A stretch of DNA of 64,000 nt, from the NCBI GenBank assembly GCA_003117195.1, contig BDSI01000057.1:310001-374000 (forward strand), read 5' to 3'. Numbering within the stretch: position 1 is the first letter of the stretch; each line of letters opens with the position of its first letter. The DNA comes from Eudorina sp. 2006-703-Eu-15. Taxonomy: Eukaryota; Chlorophyta; Chlorophyceae; Chlamydomonadales; Volvocaceae. The position numbers and the translations under genes are program-made. The notes below the pieces were generated by a model. The model was given only the letters and a program-made list of their open reading frames with translations. It searched no databases and was not told where the DNA came from. This document shows positions 1 to 10,632 of this stretch, in pieces.

Positions 1-83
1 ACTGGCACGCTGGGCGAAGAAAAACACCGGTCCGTGGGTCACCAGGAACATCATCGCGATAGCGACCAGACGACAGTTCCATA

Positions 84-371
84 TCAATAGGAACTATTGC
101 CACTCAGTATCAGCTGCCATATGTGACAAGGCTTGTGGCCAAACCCTGCAGTGCGGTCTTGCCCAAGGACTAGAGCCCTCCTCACCGTGACGGAACCTGT
201 AAGAAAGCAGGCACACACATCTGAGGTGACCTTGCCATCGCAAAGCGCGCTCTGAAAGTCCGGACCATCATCCGCAAGGTCAGCGATATGCTCTAGCAGG
301 CGCTTCTTGACATCCTCGCTGCCAGAACGAAGAGCCTGGCGCTGTGCTTTAATTGCCTTCTTGTTCGGCAC
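84..371 (-). CDS. Hypothetical short ORF, possibly a first exon
   Basis: Open frame of 95 codons from an ATG at 371. The first half is lysine-, arginine- and glutamate-rich (starts MPNKKAIKAQRQAL) and looks coding; the second half is less convincing. A GTCACC donor-like site near 235 and a TTACAG acceptor-like site near 200 lie too close together for an intron. It would be divergent from the helicase gene starting at 892. I do not recognise a family. It could be the start of a gene that leaves the window on the left, or chance. Confidence 0.2.
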   Translation of the reverse strand: MPNKKAIKAQRQALRSGSEDVKKRLLEHIADLADDGPDFQSALCDGKVTSDVCACFLTGSVTVRRALVLGQDRTAGFGHKPCHIWQLILSGNSSY

Positions 372-891
372 TCCCTGTTCAGGATTCCATTTCCATCGAT
401 CCTGCAGGTGATTAAGAAACCGGCCATAGCGTTTGCAAACCTACACAAGAGGCCACCACCTCAGCAAAACATTTGATCAGTAAGAACACTGCTTACTTTC
501 GGTAACAGGAATGAAAACATAGTTCAACACGGGCATATAAACGATAGTATCAAGGCTCCATCATGGAGCCCATGCCCAAGGTCAACAAGTCAACGTGATG
601 CTAGTCGTAAGAGAAAGTTGTGAAGTGACTTGGTGATAACAAATCTCCTTGTGTGGCGAACAGGTTTTGAGCTATAGACGTTGGCTCGCGGCGGTGATGA
701 TGACGAAAGCCGTTAAGCCGTTGCCAAGTACGGGATGCCCCGCATGTGCCTGTGCCCCGCATCCGTCGATAATTCGTTTCGGTTGACACAAATAATAATC
801 GTGCTGAAACTTCCAGTGACGTCGCCACTGGCAGCTGTGCATGCTGATAAGAAACGTGTTCCCTGTGAACCACGCCTGATCGACAAAAGTC
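372..891. other. Upstream region of the DDX20-like gene; no gene seen
   Basis: About 520 bases of mixed composition with only short overlapping open frames on both strands. It presumably holds the promoter and 5' UTR of the helicase starting at 892. No TATA-like box or repeat is obvious. Confidence 0.4.
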
Positions 892-3800
892 ATGACAGAA
901 GAAACAACCACATTGGAAGGGGATGCTGAAAAATCCCCGGTATCGCCGCCACCCTCAACCGTTCCTCCGTCACATCCGCCGGCTGCTGCGCGGGCCCGGA
1001 CTAAGGACGTGGTATCCGATGCATCATCCTTCCGTGAGCTCATGGTGTCAGAACCCCTGGTCCAAAGCCTGGCTGCAGCTGGCTTCGAGCGACCATCACC
1101 GGTTCAGAAGGCTGCCATTCCGCTTGGACGTGTCGGCACGGACCTAATCGTTCAGGCCAAGTCGGGAACCGGGAAGACGGTCGTCTTTGCGGTCATCTGC
1201 CTGGAGCGCGTCAAACCGGATCAGAGCGCCACTCAGGTACACACCAAGACAGATCAGTCCGGCACAAGACTCCGTGCCATAAACGCCACACGTGCTGCCA
1301 AAAACGTTCGCATGGTCACGTTCGCCGTCTCGAGCTTCCAGCCACCTGCTCAGACATCCCGCAAGCGCATTTGCTGCTGGCTGTCCCCTCCTTGATCAGC
1401 GTGCATACTGATGCGCTCTGCACCTGCTCTGCACCTGCTTACATTCGGGCCCCGGCCACGGCAGGCGCTCATCCTGGCGCCCACCCGCGAGATAGCGATT
1501 CAGAGCGAGCAAGTCATCCGCTCCCTGGCCGCGCAGCTGCCTGGCCCGACCGTAAGCTCGGCGGTGTTCGTGGGCGGGCTGCCCATGGTGGACGACGAAA
1601 AGAAGCTGCGCAGGTGCGCATGGGCCCGGCGGGGGCGATGCGGCGCAGACAGGAGGGTCCGAGGACCGGCGCCGTAGTGCCTACCTGGTGCCCGCCCTGC
1701 TGCCGCCCGCCCGCCCCATCTCGGCACACCCCCAGGCTGTGCCACGTGGCGGTGGGCACTCCGGGCCGCGTGGCTGCTCTGCTGCAGGCTGAGCGGCTGG
1801 TGCCGGGGGGCCTGGCCCTGCTGGTCCTGGATGAGGTGGACAGCCTGCTGGGGGACAGCTTCTACGAGGACGTGACGTGGATTTACGATCAGCTGCCGAA
1901 GCGGAAGCAGGTGCGGCCGGGGGTTAAAAAGAAACTGCCCAGGCGGTCGGGGGGCGGAGACCGGGGCTGGGCAGGGCAAGGACCAAGCGGCGGGTGTTAA
2001 ACCAACACGGAAGTCACATACGGAATGCAGTGACAACAGTGATACTTACGGGAAGTAGGTTGCGTCTCAGGTTTGAGTTCAATTAGCAATTATGGTACGC
2101 CCGGTTCGTGCGGCCCAGGTCCTGGCCTTCTCCGCCACCTACAGTCCGGAGCTGTTGGCGGATCTGGAGCCCCTCATGCGCCGGCCTCAGCGCGTCATGA
2201 TGTGCTCCGAAACCGTCAGCCTTCTTGGCGTCAAGCAGTTCTACGCGCTGGTGCCTGCCGAGCAGCCCGCGGGGCCCCAGGCCGAGGATGCGCAGGGCGA
2301 ACCGAAGGCTGTGAACGCCTCGGCGGCGCCCGCGGTGTTCCGCCGCAAGGTGCAGCAGCTGCTGCGGCTGCTGGCGGGGGTGTCCTTCCACCAGGTGCGA
2401 TGCGCAGGGCCGGCAGGTCGGTCGGGGGTCCAGGGAGGAGGGTCGAGAATGAACTCTTCCAGTTTCCGCAGCCCAGACGCTGCAGGTGGGCCGCGTGCCG
2501 CACGTCCGGTCGGCCAGCGCGGCTGTGTAGACGGGAAGCTGAGCACGGGGCCGCACCTAACCCTAACCGCGAGATCTTGTTGAGGCGGGGAGGGCACGGA
2601 GGAGGGGCTCAGCGGCCAGAGGACGTGGGTCGCGCGGTGGTCGCTTTCGGAGCCGCAGCTGAGCACTGTCGCACATGCACGGCGGTCGTGTGTGCGAGCT
2701 GTGGATCACGTCACGTCCGCCCTCCAAAGGGAGGGCCGAACACGGCTGCGCGGTGTACGCCTGCTCGCCGGCCATGCGGTCCAGTTAGCGCCATGTCCAT
2801 TACTGCCAAAGCCGCGAAAGCCCTCTTCATCCCAACGCTGCGCGCACGGGCACCTAAACCGTCTCCGCTCGTCTGTTCGCTGACCTCCCGGACGCACCCC
2901 TGCGCTGCTACGTCTGCCAGCAGCCGGTCGCGGCCTCAAACGCCGGTGGGTCTCTGATTTGGTTTCTTGTGTTCTCCATCTTAATCCCCGCTGCGTTTGC
3001 CAACCGTGCCCGGGTGGCGCCCGCCCCAGGCCGCCGTGTTCTGCAACCACAAGCCCCGGGCCGAGTGGCTGGCGGAGCAGCTCAACGGCGCGGGCTACCC
3101 GGCCGCCTACCTGTCGGGCGACCGGGCGCAGACGGAGCGGATGGAGGCGATGGCGGCGGTGAAGGGCTTCAAGCTGCGAGTGAGGGCTGCTGCACCTGCA
3201 GTGCAGGCCACAAAGCGCGTTATAAGTTATGACGCGCTTAAGTTATAACGGAGCGTATAAGCTATGACGCAGCTTAAAATGCAGTGCGGCGCCCTGATAT
3301 TACTTATAACAGGGTGCCGCATAACATTTCAAGCTTCCTCGACCATTCTTAGCTTGAACATGGAAACAGCTGCGCCCGCATATTCCGCCCTCATGCCGCC
3401 ATCGACCTTTTCCTTTTCCTCGAGGAAGCCCTCGAGTTGTTGCCACCCTCATTCCGCTCCGGACTTGGTGTCGACCTGCCCCCTCCACGCCAGGTGGTGG
3501 TTTCCACGGACGTCATGGCCCGCGGGGTGGACCTGGAGCGGGTCAACCTAGTGGTCAACCTGGACCTGCCGACGGATGCCGCCACCTACATGCACCGAGT
3601 CGGTCGTACAGGCCGCTTCGGCAGCCGCGGGGTCTGCGTGTCGTACGTCACGGAGGCCGAGCTGGCGCTCCTGGTATCGTACGTGGAGGAGCAGTCCGCG
3701 GCGGCGGCCGCCGCGGCCGCCGCCGCCGCAGCGGCGGCGGAGACGAATGGCAGCGGCGGCGGCGGAGCGGACGGCGAGGCGGCAGCAACGGCTGCTGCTG

Positions 3801-6615
3801 CTGCGGCGGAGGCGGCGGGTGGGGTCGCCGGGGCTGCTACAGAGGAGGTGCTGCTGCCGCTGCCGGAGGTGATCCCGGAGGACCTCTACAGCTACGAGCT
3901 GGCGAGCGACTGGGAGCGTCAAGCGCTAGGGCAGTTGCTGCTGAACCAGCGACAGGTGCAACAGCAGCAGCTCCTGCAGCAGCCGCAGCAGCAACCGCAA
4001 CCGCAGCAACACCAATCCGCAGAGGGAGCTTCCAGGTGCGCCGGCGACTCGGCGGCCAGCGATGCGACCGCGCTGTCGGCGGATGCGGACTCGTCACCGC
4101 TGCCGCCGCCGCCCTTGGTGGTCGTGGAGCTGCCGCTGCTGCCTGAGGAGGTCAAGGCGGCGCGCAAGGCGGAGAAGGCGGCGCAGGAGGCGGCGAAGAG
4201 GGCGGAGAAGGCACTGCGGAAGCAGAGGGAGAAAGAGGAGGCGGCGCAGCGGCAGCAGGCGGAGCAGCAGGAGCGGGAGAGGCAGGCCGCGTGGAGTGCG
4301 TACTTGTCCGGCGCTGGGTACGGCGCTGGCACGTACGGATACGGCAGCAGCTATGCGCATGGAGGTGCCCAGGCGGCAGACGCCCCTGCCGGCGCCAGCG
4401 GCAGGTGAGGCCCGCAGGGCAGGGGCAGGTTGTGCAATGGGTAGCACGTAAATGAGCAATTGATTTATAGATTGTAACAATATATTCGCCCAACGGGGAC
4501 TATCGATGGCTGTCATGAGCGGGTAGCCGCCGACGAAGCAACGAGGCAGGCACCCCCGTACCACCACACATGTGCTGCAGAATCCTACCCATGTTGGGGA
4601 CATCCGATACCGCTTTGGATTGGAGGGCCTAGGCCTAGGACTCCAACATGGGCATGGTTGTAGACCAGGGCATGGGTCCGGCAGGAGGAGCCCCTCGGCG
4701 GGCCCGCGTGACCTCATGTCTGTGGGCAGCACCACCGCCGCATCTACTTTTATCCTCCCCTCTGTCTTCCAGGTCTGCCGAGTCGTACACCGCCACCGAC
4801 CCTTGGGCCGCCTACGCCGCCGCTTACGCCAGTTACTACGCTCCCAGCGCCGGCGCGTACGATTACGGTGGCTCCCGTAACGGCTGGCAGGGGTACCAAC
4901 ACAACACCTCGCAGAACGGCAGCCCGTACAGTTCGTATGGCGCTTACAACACGTACGGCGCGTACGGCAGTGACCCGTCAGCTGGGATCAGCTCGCAGGA
5001 CGTGGCAGCCGCGTGGGCGAGGTACTACGAGCAGTGGGGCGGGGGGTACGGAGGCGGCGCCGGTGCGTCGTACCCTAATGCTCCAGGGACACCCGAGGCA
5101 AACGGGTCCGGAGGCGGGCAGCCGCAGGCTGACGGTGCTGCGGGCGGCAGCTCCCAGCGGCCGCATGCCTCCGCCGCCGCCGCCGCGCAGCGGCCCGCAC
5201 CTACATGCCCCGTCGTGGCTGGCCACGCGGCGGTGGCGAGGCCCACAACAGCCGCGGCGGCTGTCCGTGGATCGGGCGCCGCCGCGGGCCGCTCCGCGCC
5301 CGCGGCTCCTTCACCCGGGGGCTCCTCGGGCGCCTCTGGCCGGGGCCATGGCGGGACCTTCGAGGACTCTGATGCCGAGTCGGAGCTCAGCTTTGGGGCC
5401 TTGTGGGGTGAGCCGGTGGCCCGGGGCAGCGGCGCTGACGTCCCGGCGGTGCTGCGACGTGGCGCGGGCTCGCGGCACGGATCGGCGGGTTCCCCAGGCG
5501 GCGCCGCCGGGTCCGCCGCGCCTGGCGCTGTGGATGCCGCTGCGGCGGCGGCAGCCGGCGGCAAGGGACACGGCAGGGGAGCAGGAGGTGCGGTGGCGGC
5601 AGAGGAAGCAGCGGCGGGGACTGAGGCGGCAGCGGCGGTGGACAGCGAGGAGGAGGACGACAGCTGGGTGTTGGGGGATGAGGACTTCTCCACTGATGCC
5701 GCGAGGGTGGTGGATAGCTTGGTGGTGTTGCTGCCGCCCGCGGATCCGGAGCGGACAGCGCCGCCGCAGCCGCAGCCGCCGGCGGCGCTGTCAGGTACGG
5801 CGTCACCAGGACAACGCGTCGCGGCGGCAACGGAAGCCGCAGCGGCGGAGGCCGGGGTATCAGACGGCGCAGCGCCAGCCGCGGCCGCTCAGGGTTATGC
5901 GACGGGAGGCGACGGCGCAGGGGCTTGGCCAGGAACGTATTACGGCAGCTGGCACAATCCGTACGGAAGCTACGCTGACCGGGATGGATCGTCGGGACAC
6001 TACGGTCCTTACTGGCAGCGTGGGGCCTACGGCGAGGCGTCCGGCTACGGCGGAGGCTCAGGCATCGGCGCACGGGGCTGGGCTGACAGCTCGGGATACT
6101 GCGGCTACGGCTGGGTAGGCCAGGGCACCCAGCCTTATCCCTCAGTCGCGGCTGCGCAGCAACCAGCGCCGGTGTCGCCCCCACCTCACCCACATCCCTC
6201 CCCTCCGCCCGGGTACCCTTACCACCCCCACCACCATCACCACCAGCCGACGTACCACTACCCGCTACCCCATCACCACCACGGCCACCACCAGCACACC
6301 TACCACCACCACCAGCCGCCACCGCCGCCGCCCTATACTTCAGTGTACGGCATGTACGGCTATTACCCGTACTCGTACGGCCATTACCCGCAGTACAGCC
6401 CGCAACGGCCGGACTGGTTTGTGTACGGCCCGGCGGGAGCGGCCGGCGACCCGCAGTACCAGCCGACTCGTTGCACGGAGGGCCTGCAGCGTATGCTTCA
6501 CGACTATGTACGGCAGCAAAGCACGTGGCAGCAGGCGTATGCAACCTGGTTTGAGCAGTACAAGCGCTGGTACGACGAAGCGGCTGTGGATGAGGCCGGC
6601 GCATCGCCTCCGTGA
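892..6615 (+). CDS. DDX20: DDX20/Gemin3-like DEAD-box RNA helicase with a long low-complexity tail
   Basis: Seven exons: 892-1236, 1465-1613, 1736-1910, 2119-2394, 3030-3179, 3494-4404, 4773-6615. Phases agree at every junction and give 1282 aa. The core covers about residues 45-425: Q motif at Q72, Walker A AKSGTGKT at 89-96, motif Ia PTREIA, motif II DEVD at 197-200 (usually DEAD), SAT at 228-230, and motif [10 protein letters not shown] at 399-406. Order and spacing match DDX20 (Gemin3), the ATP-dependent helicase of the SMN complex that assembles Sm cores on spliceosomal snRNAs. The roughly 850-residue tail is unlike animal Gemin3: poly-Ala, poly-Gln, a charged K/E/A/R helix, then Gly/Tyr- and His/Pro-rich segments. 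It ends in a more ordinary segment ([20 protein letters not shown]). The family call is firm; SMN-complex membership in an alga is inference. Confidence 0.93.
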
Positions 6616-6727
6616 ATTCTCGTCTGCTGCTGCTGCTGCCCCGGAGTTGCTGTGCGGCCTCGGCCTTACGGGCCTAATTCTGGAGGCTTCAGTCGCGGTC
6701 ACCGTGGCGCCCGGCTGATGGGAGGAG

Positions 6728-6732
6728 TGTAA
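6728..6732 (+). promoter_or_regulatory. TGTAA polyadenylation signal of the DDX20-like gene
   Basis: TGTAA lies 113 bases after the stop codon at 6615. TGTAA is the usual poly(A) signal of volvocine algae. Confidence 0.6.
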
Positions 6733-7283
6733 CCGTTGGTAGTTGTGTTAGTTGATGAGGGGAGAGCACGTGACTGGCAACGGAACTTGGGTCATTGCCC
6801 ACTGCACTGCACTGCAGGATGCACCCACCCAGGCTTGTTTCGCCGGCTTGCGATACCGAACTGACACAACAGATCACTTTGAAGCCGGCGGAGGAAATCG
6901 TTCAGACGCGACCATGCAATGAAGTGTCGAGGGCAGCCCCCGCTCGCCGTTGCTTGAATAGCTGGATAGGGCCGGGTTGGATAGGTGGTGGGGTCACGTG
7001 AGCCCGCGACGCTTTCGCTCAGAATGCTGGACGGCGCCAGGGGCCAAGGCCTCCGTGGTTTGCGGTCACTCGAGTTACGGTGGTTGCTGGCTGTGTGGGA
7101 GGCTTGGAGCGCCTACAGGGTATGTCGATACGTGCGCGACGTTTAAAGCCCTGTCCGGAAGGACAGCGGCCGTATCGCCGTCTTGAAGTGTTGGAAAACG
7201 ACAAGCAGAGCCATGTCCGAGTGCCTTGATGCGGTCACGGCGTTCTCAAGATTTTCGACGGCATTGGAGCGACTGTATGGTGG

Positions 7284-7288
7284 TTACA
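7284..7288 (-). promoter_or_regulatory. TGTAA polyadenylation signal of the CCDC137-like gene
   Basis: Minus-strand TGTAA about 360 bases past the stop at 7646. It lies inside the sequence GGGGTCCGCTGTAAC, which also forms the 3' end of the LINE family in this window. The signal may therefore derive from a tiny retroelement remnant. Confidence 0.45.
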
Positions 7289-7645
7289 GCGGACCCCTCA
7301 AGTGATAACGCTAGGAAACGGTCATGTAGCTCCGCACAACCGCCTCCTAAAATCGTTTCACAGAGGCAGATGAAAAGCTCCCTCTCAGTCAACGCCCCTG
7401 GCCCTGCCTGGCCCTGGGGAGGAGCGTGGGCTGTGCAAATGGCGTGAAATCCCCACCGGTGCGCTGCACCCGCGCACATCAACCAGCCCGAACCCGGAAT
7501 TTCCAATCCACAGCGGAAATTCAAAAGCCATGATGACCGGTAGTGATCCATCCCGTCCAGCGTCGGACCTGCACACGCGCTGTCGCAGCACACCACCCCA
7601 CACCCTCCGTCCTCGTCACCCTTGCAACGCGAACACCTGCACTGC

Positions 7646-10191
7646 CTACGCCAGCGTGTGCGTCTTCCCGCCGCCGGCGCCGCCCTTGCCCACCAGCCGT
7701 GACAGCGAGGCCAACGTGGCGTTGCCTGCAGGCGGTCATATGGGAAGCCATGACCAAAGGCGAGTGGGGCGTGAAGTAAGTAAGGCCCAAGGCACACACC
7801 ATGGCACTCGCGCCATCACACATATGTTCAATCGGGCGGTTCTAAACACACAAGTACGGACCTTCGGAAGGCTTGCTGGCAACGTGTGCAACTGAATGCC
7901 AATAAGGTTTGTCGGTCCCGCTCAAGAAGATGATCACCGTCCGGGGCTGCACGCTATGGTCCGAGGGAAAGAGGGGTTCGGCTGTCGTGGGACCGCGTCC
8001 ACACAGGATACAGCGCATTCCGCAGCATGGGACGACCGCCCCGATTAGCAGTGCGCCTTTCCAGGCCATGGTGAGATGCCATGCAAACGTGCGATGTGGC
8101 GCCGTTGCATCGGTCGCGTACGCGCCCAATGCCCGTGCGCCGCACCCACCTTCCGATGCGTTATGGAGTCCGGCGCCCTTTTTCGCTGCCCGGTACGAGG
8201 CAATGACCTGTTGCCGCAGTTCCTCAGTCTCCTGGTCCATCTGGTCTCCACAGCGGGTCGGGGAAAACACGGGGCGAAGAGATGAGAGCAGGTGAAACAA
8301 AAACCGCTCTCACAGAAAAGAACACCCCAAGTGTGTTCTCCGATCTCCATTGATGATAGGATGAACCCCATTGGTGAACCCCGAGACGACAGCCGCACGG
8401 CACCCGTGCCGCGAATGGCTGCACAGACAGCATTTCCAACATCACAATATCACCTGGGTAACGCTGCGCGCATTCCCAAGGGCTGGCCTGTCTGGACCGG
8501 GAATCCATCTCACACGCAGCTTCCCTACGACTTACCGGCGCTTTCCGTTTGCCACCCTGCTTCTGAGGGCCGCCCTTGCCGGAGGACCTCTCCTTGCCGG
8601 TTCCCCCGGCCCTGCCGCCGCCTCCTGTCCGCACCGCGATGCCCTCGTCTGTCCCCGCCGCGGCTCCCGCCAGCCGCTGCTGCGCCTGCTGCATCTGCTT
8701 GAGGAACACCTCCTTGCATCGCTCGTTGGCGGTCTTTTCCTTGTCAGCCCAGTGCTTGCGTTTCAGGTTGATTTGCAGCGGGGCGTCGACCACCTGCGTA
8801 ACAAAACCCAGTGGACGGCTCCACATTCAACGGCCGCTCGTAAGGAATGCCACAGCACGCGACAGCGCAACAACGATTTGGGTCGAGATGGTAATTGCGT
8901 CGCGTTCTCCGGAACACTGGCACAGACTTCCAGCTGCTGTTCATGCAGGCGAGCGCGCCAACATGCCAAGCTGCCAACCCTGCGCCGCAACACTAAGCAT
9001 CTTCATGGACTAGTACTACGTGCATAATATAGTCGAGAGTCGTCGAGGGGCTGGTGTTCTAGGGCTGCTGCTTCAGCTCCGATGCAGCGACGACCACTGC
9101 TACGAACCGTACGAATTCCCGGTAGTCAGCCCGCGGGCATGAGCCGTGGATGGCCTCACCGCCCTCAGTTCCCCCCAGCGGGCATCTGCTACGCGGCCAG
9201 TGATTGATCAGCGCGGCGGCTTTGCATGACGGGAAGATTTCAAAATTGACATGAAGGTTTATAGACCGCATCGCCTTCGGGTGACCAGCCCACTCGGCTG
9301 GAGCTGTATAGCCCCAGGCGGCGGGGAACCGATCGCACCTCCCCAAACTTGACGTTGTCCTTGAGCTGCAGCTCCTTCTCCACCACCAGCGGCCCCCCGG
9401 CGCCCTTTTTGCGTTTCTCCTCTTTGCGCTTGAGGTAATCCTTTTTACGGTCCTTCAGCTTTCTGACAGCAAACTGCTCCTGAAAAGCATTTGCGCCCTT
9501 GACCGGCGCGGCGCCGCTGCCGGTGTCCTTCTTTTGTGGCTGCGCCTGCTGTCCGTCCCGGCCCGATGTAGACGGCCCATCCTCCGCGTCTTCGCTCCCT
9601 TTTGGCGCCCGCTGCGTGCGTTTGCTGTTGGAGGTTTTGGACCCTGCGCATTGAACTGCACCCAATGAGCAGAACTGCGCCGACGCCGCCGCTAGCCGCG
9701 ACAGCAGGCAGTTTGATCAGCGCTTCACACGGCAGGCCGGCACGCCCCTGGGATGCGAAATCCGTCCACCCACCCTGTGGTCCAGAAGGGACGCCTGCAT
9801 GGTTGCCCTTCCGATCTTTCTGGGCTGCAAATTCCTGGAGCGGGGTTGGGGTAAGGGGGCCACAGGGGGTGAAGCGTCGCCGCTGCAGCCCTTGTGGGCA
9901 ATCTCCTGCACTCCAGCAGCAGGCCTACTGAGCAAGCTGAGCAAATACCTTGAGCGCCAGCATTTTGCGCAGCGACGCAGGAAGTTTCTCTGCGTCCGTC
10001 GGTTTCGGTGCTTCTGGTAGGTCGGTTGGCAGCGCCTTTCCGTTCTGCAATCGTCGGGCTCAACACTTCAGTACCTGAGGGAGCGCAATGATAGTAAGGA
10101 AAAGGGTACTCACCGAAATTTTATGCAGGTTACCTCTTGCCGCCTCCAAAGCACGCTTGAGTCGCCGCCGCTGTGCTATACCTTTGGCCAT
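7646..10191 (-). CDS. CCDC137: CCDC137-like nucleolar/RNA-associated basic protein
   Basis: Six exons on the minus strand: 10191-10114, 10044-9949, 9674-9339, 8793-8536, 8240-8150, 7725-7646. Together they give 312 aa and end in TAG. Start ATG at 10191 (MAKGIAQRRRLKRALEAARG). Family marks: LPASLRKMLALK in exon 2 (compare IPFRLREIMRSR in CCDC137); the lysine-rich block LKDRKKDYLKRKEEKRKK; VKFGEVVDAPLQ across the exon 3/4 junction (compare VKFGEVVLQPPE); and a C-terminal ETEELRQQVIASYRAAKK (compare a terminal AYRALKQ helix). Animal CCDC137 is a basic nucleolar protein with poorly defined function. The exon 3 acceptor (9675-9676) is the least certain junction. The start is 441 bases from the divergent CEP44 start. 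Confidence 0.78.
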
Positions 10192-10632
10192 GGCCCCAAG
10201 TTACTCAACTGGACTTTTAATCCTCACTACGAGCGTTGTTCCGCTCTTGGCGAACCGTATAGTGGCAAGTCTTTGACGAACACGCACTCGGAATCCTGCA
10301 GTTCGGGCACTTGAGAATAAACTTTACTTATAATGCACTAATGGTCACTAACGTTGGGAAGAAAACCTCATGGCATCATTGGTCCTAGCTGGTACGGATG
10401 CCGTAAAATTTCTGAAATAGCTAGGAAATGTTCGACAGCATGCTATCGTACATCAGAGGGGTCTAACGCAGAGGGTTTGAGTATTTGCAATCTGCTTTCA
10501 TGCATGGTTACGCTGGACGCTGCATTTCCGGTGCTTTTTGCATGACTTGACAGACGAAAAACTATGCCTTCTCCCTTGTCCCCGAATGACTTTTAGAGAT
10601 GACCTATATTCGATAAGCCATCGCCAACTCAC
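10192..10632. promoter_or_regulatory. Probable bidirectional promoter, CCDC137-like / CEP44
   Basis: 441 bases separate two divergent start codons (10191 minus, 10633 plus). No conserved box is evident; the stretch is more AT-rich than the flanking exons. Confidence 0.5.

Noticed and set aside
1..83. Bacterial-looking coding stretch on the minus strand at the window edge
   Set aside because: About 24 hydrophobic codons can be read, but other frames are also open and the stretch is too short to judge contamination or transfer.
4062..4451. Arg-rich ORFs overlapping the DDX20 tail
   Set aside because: Shadow frames of GC-rich coding sequence.
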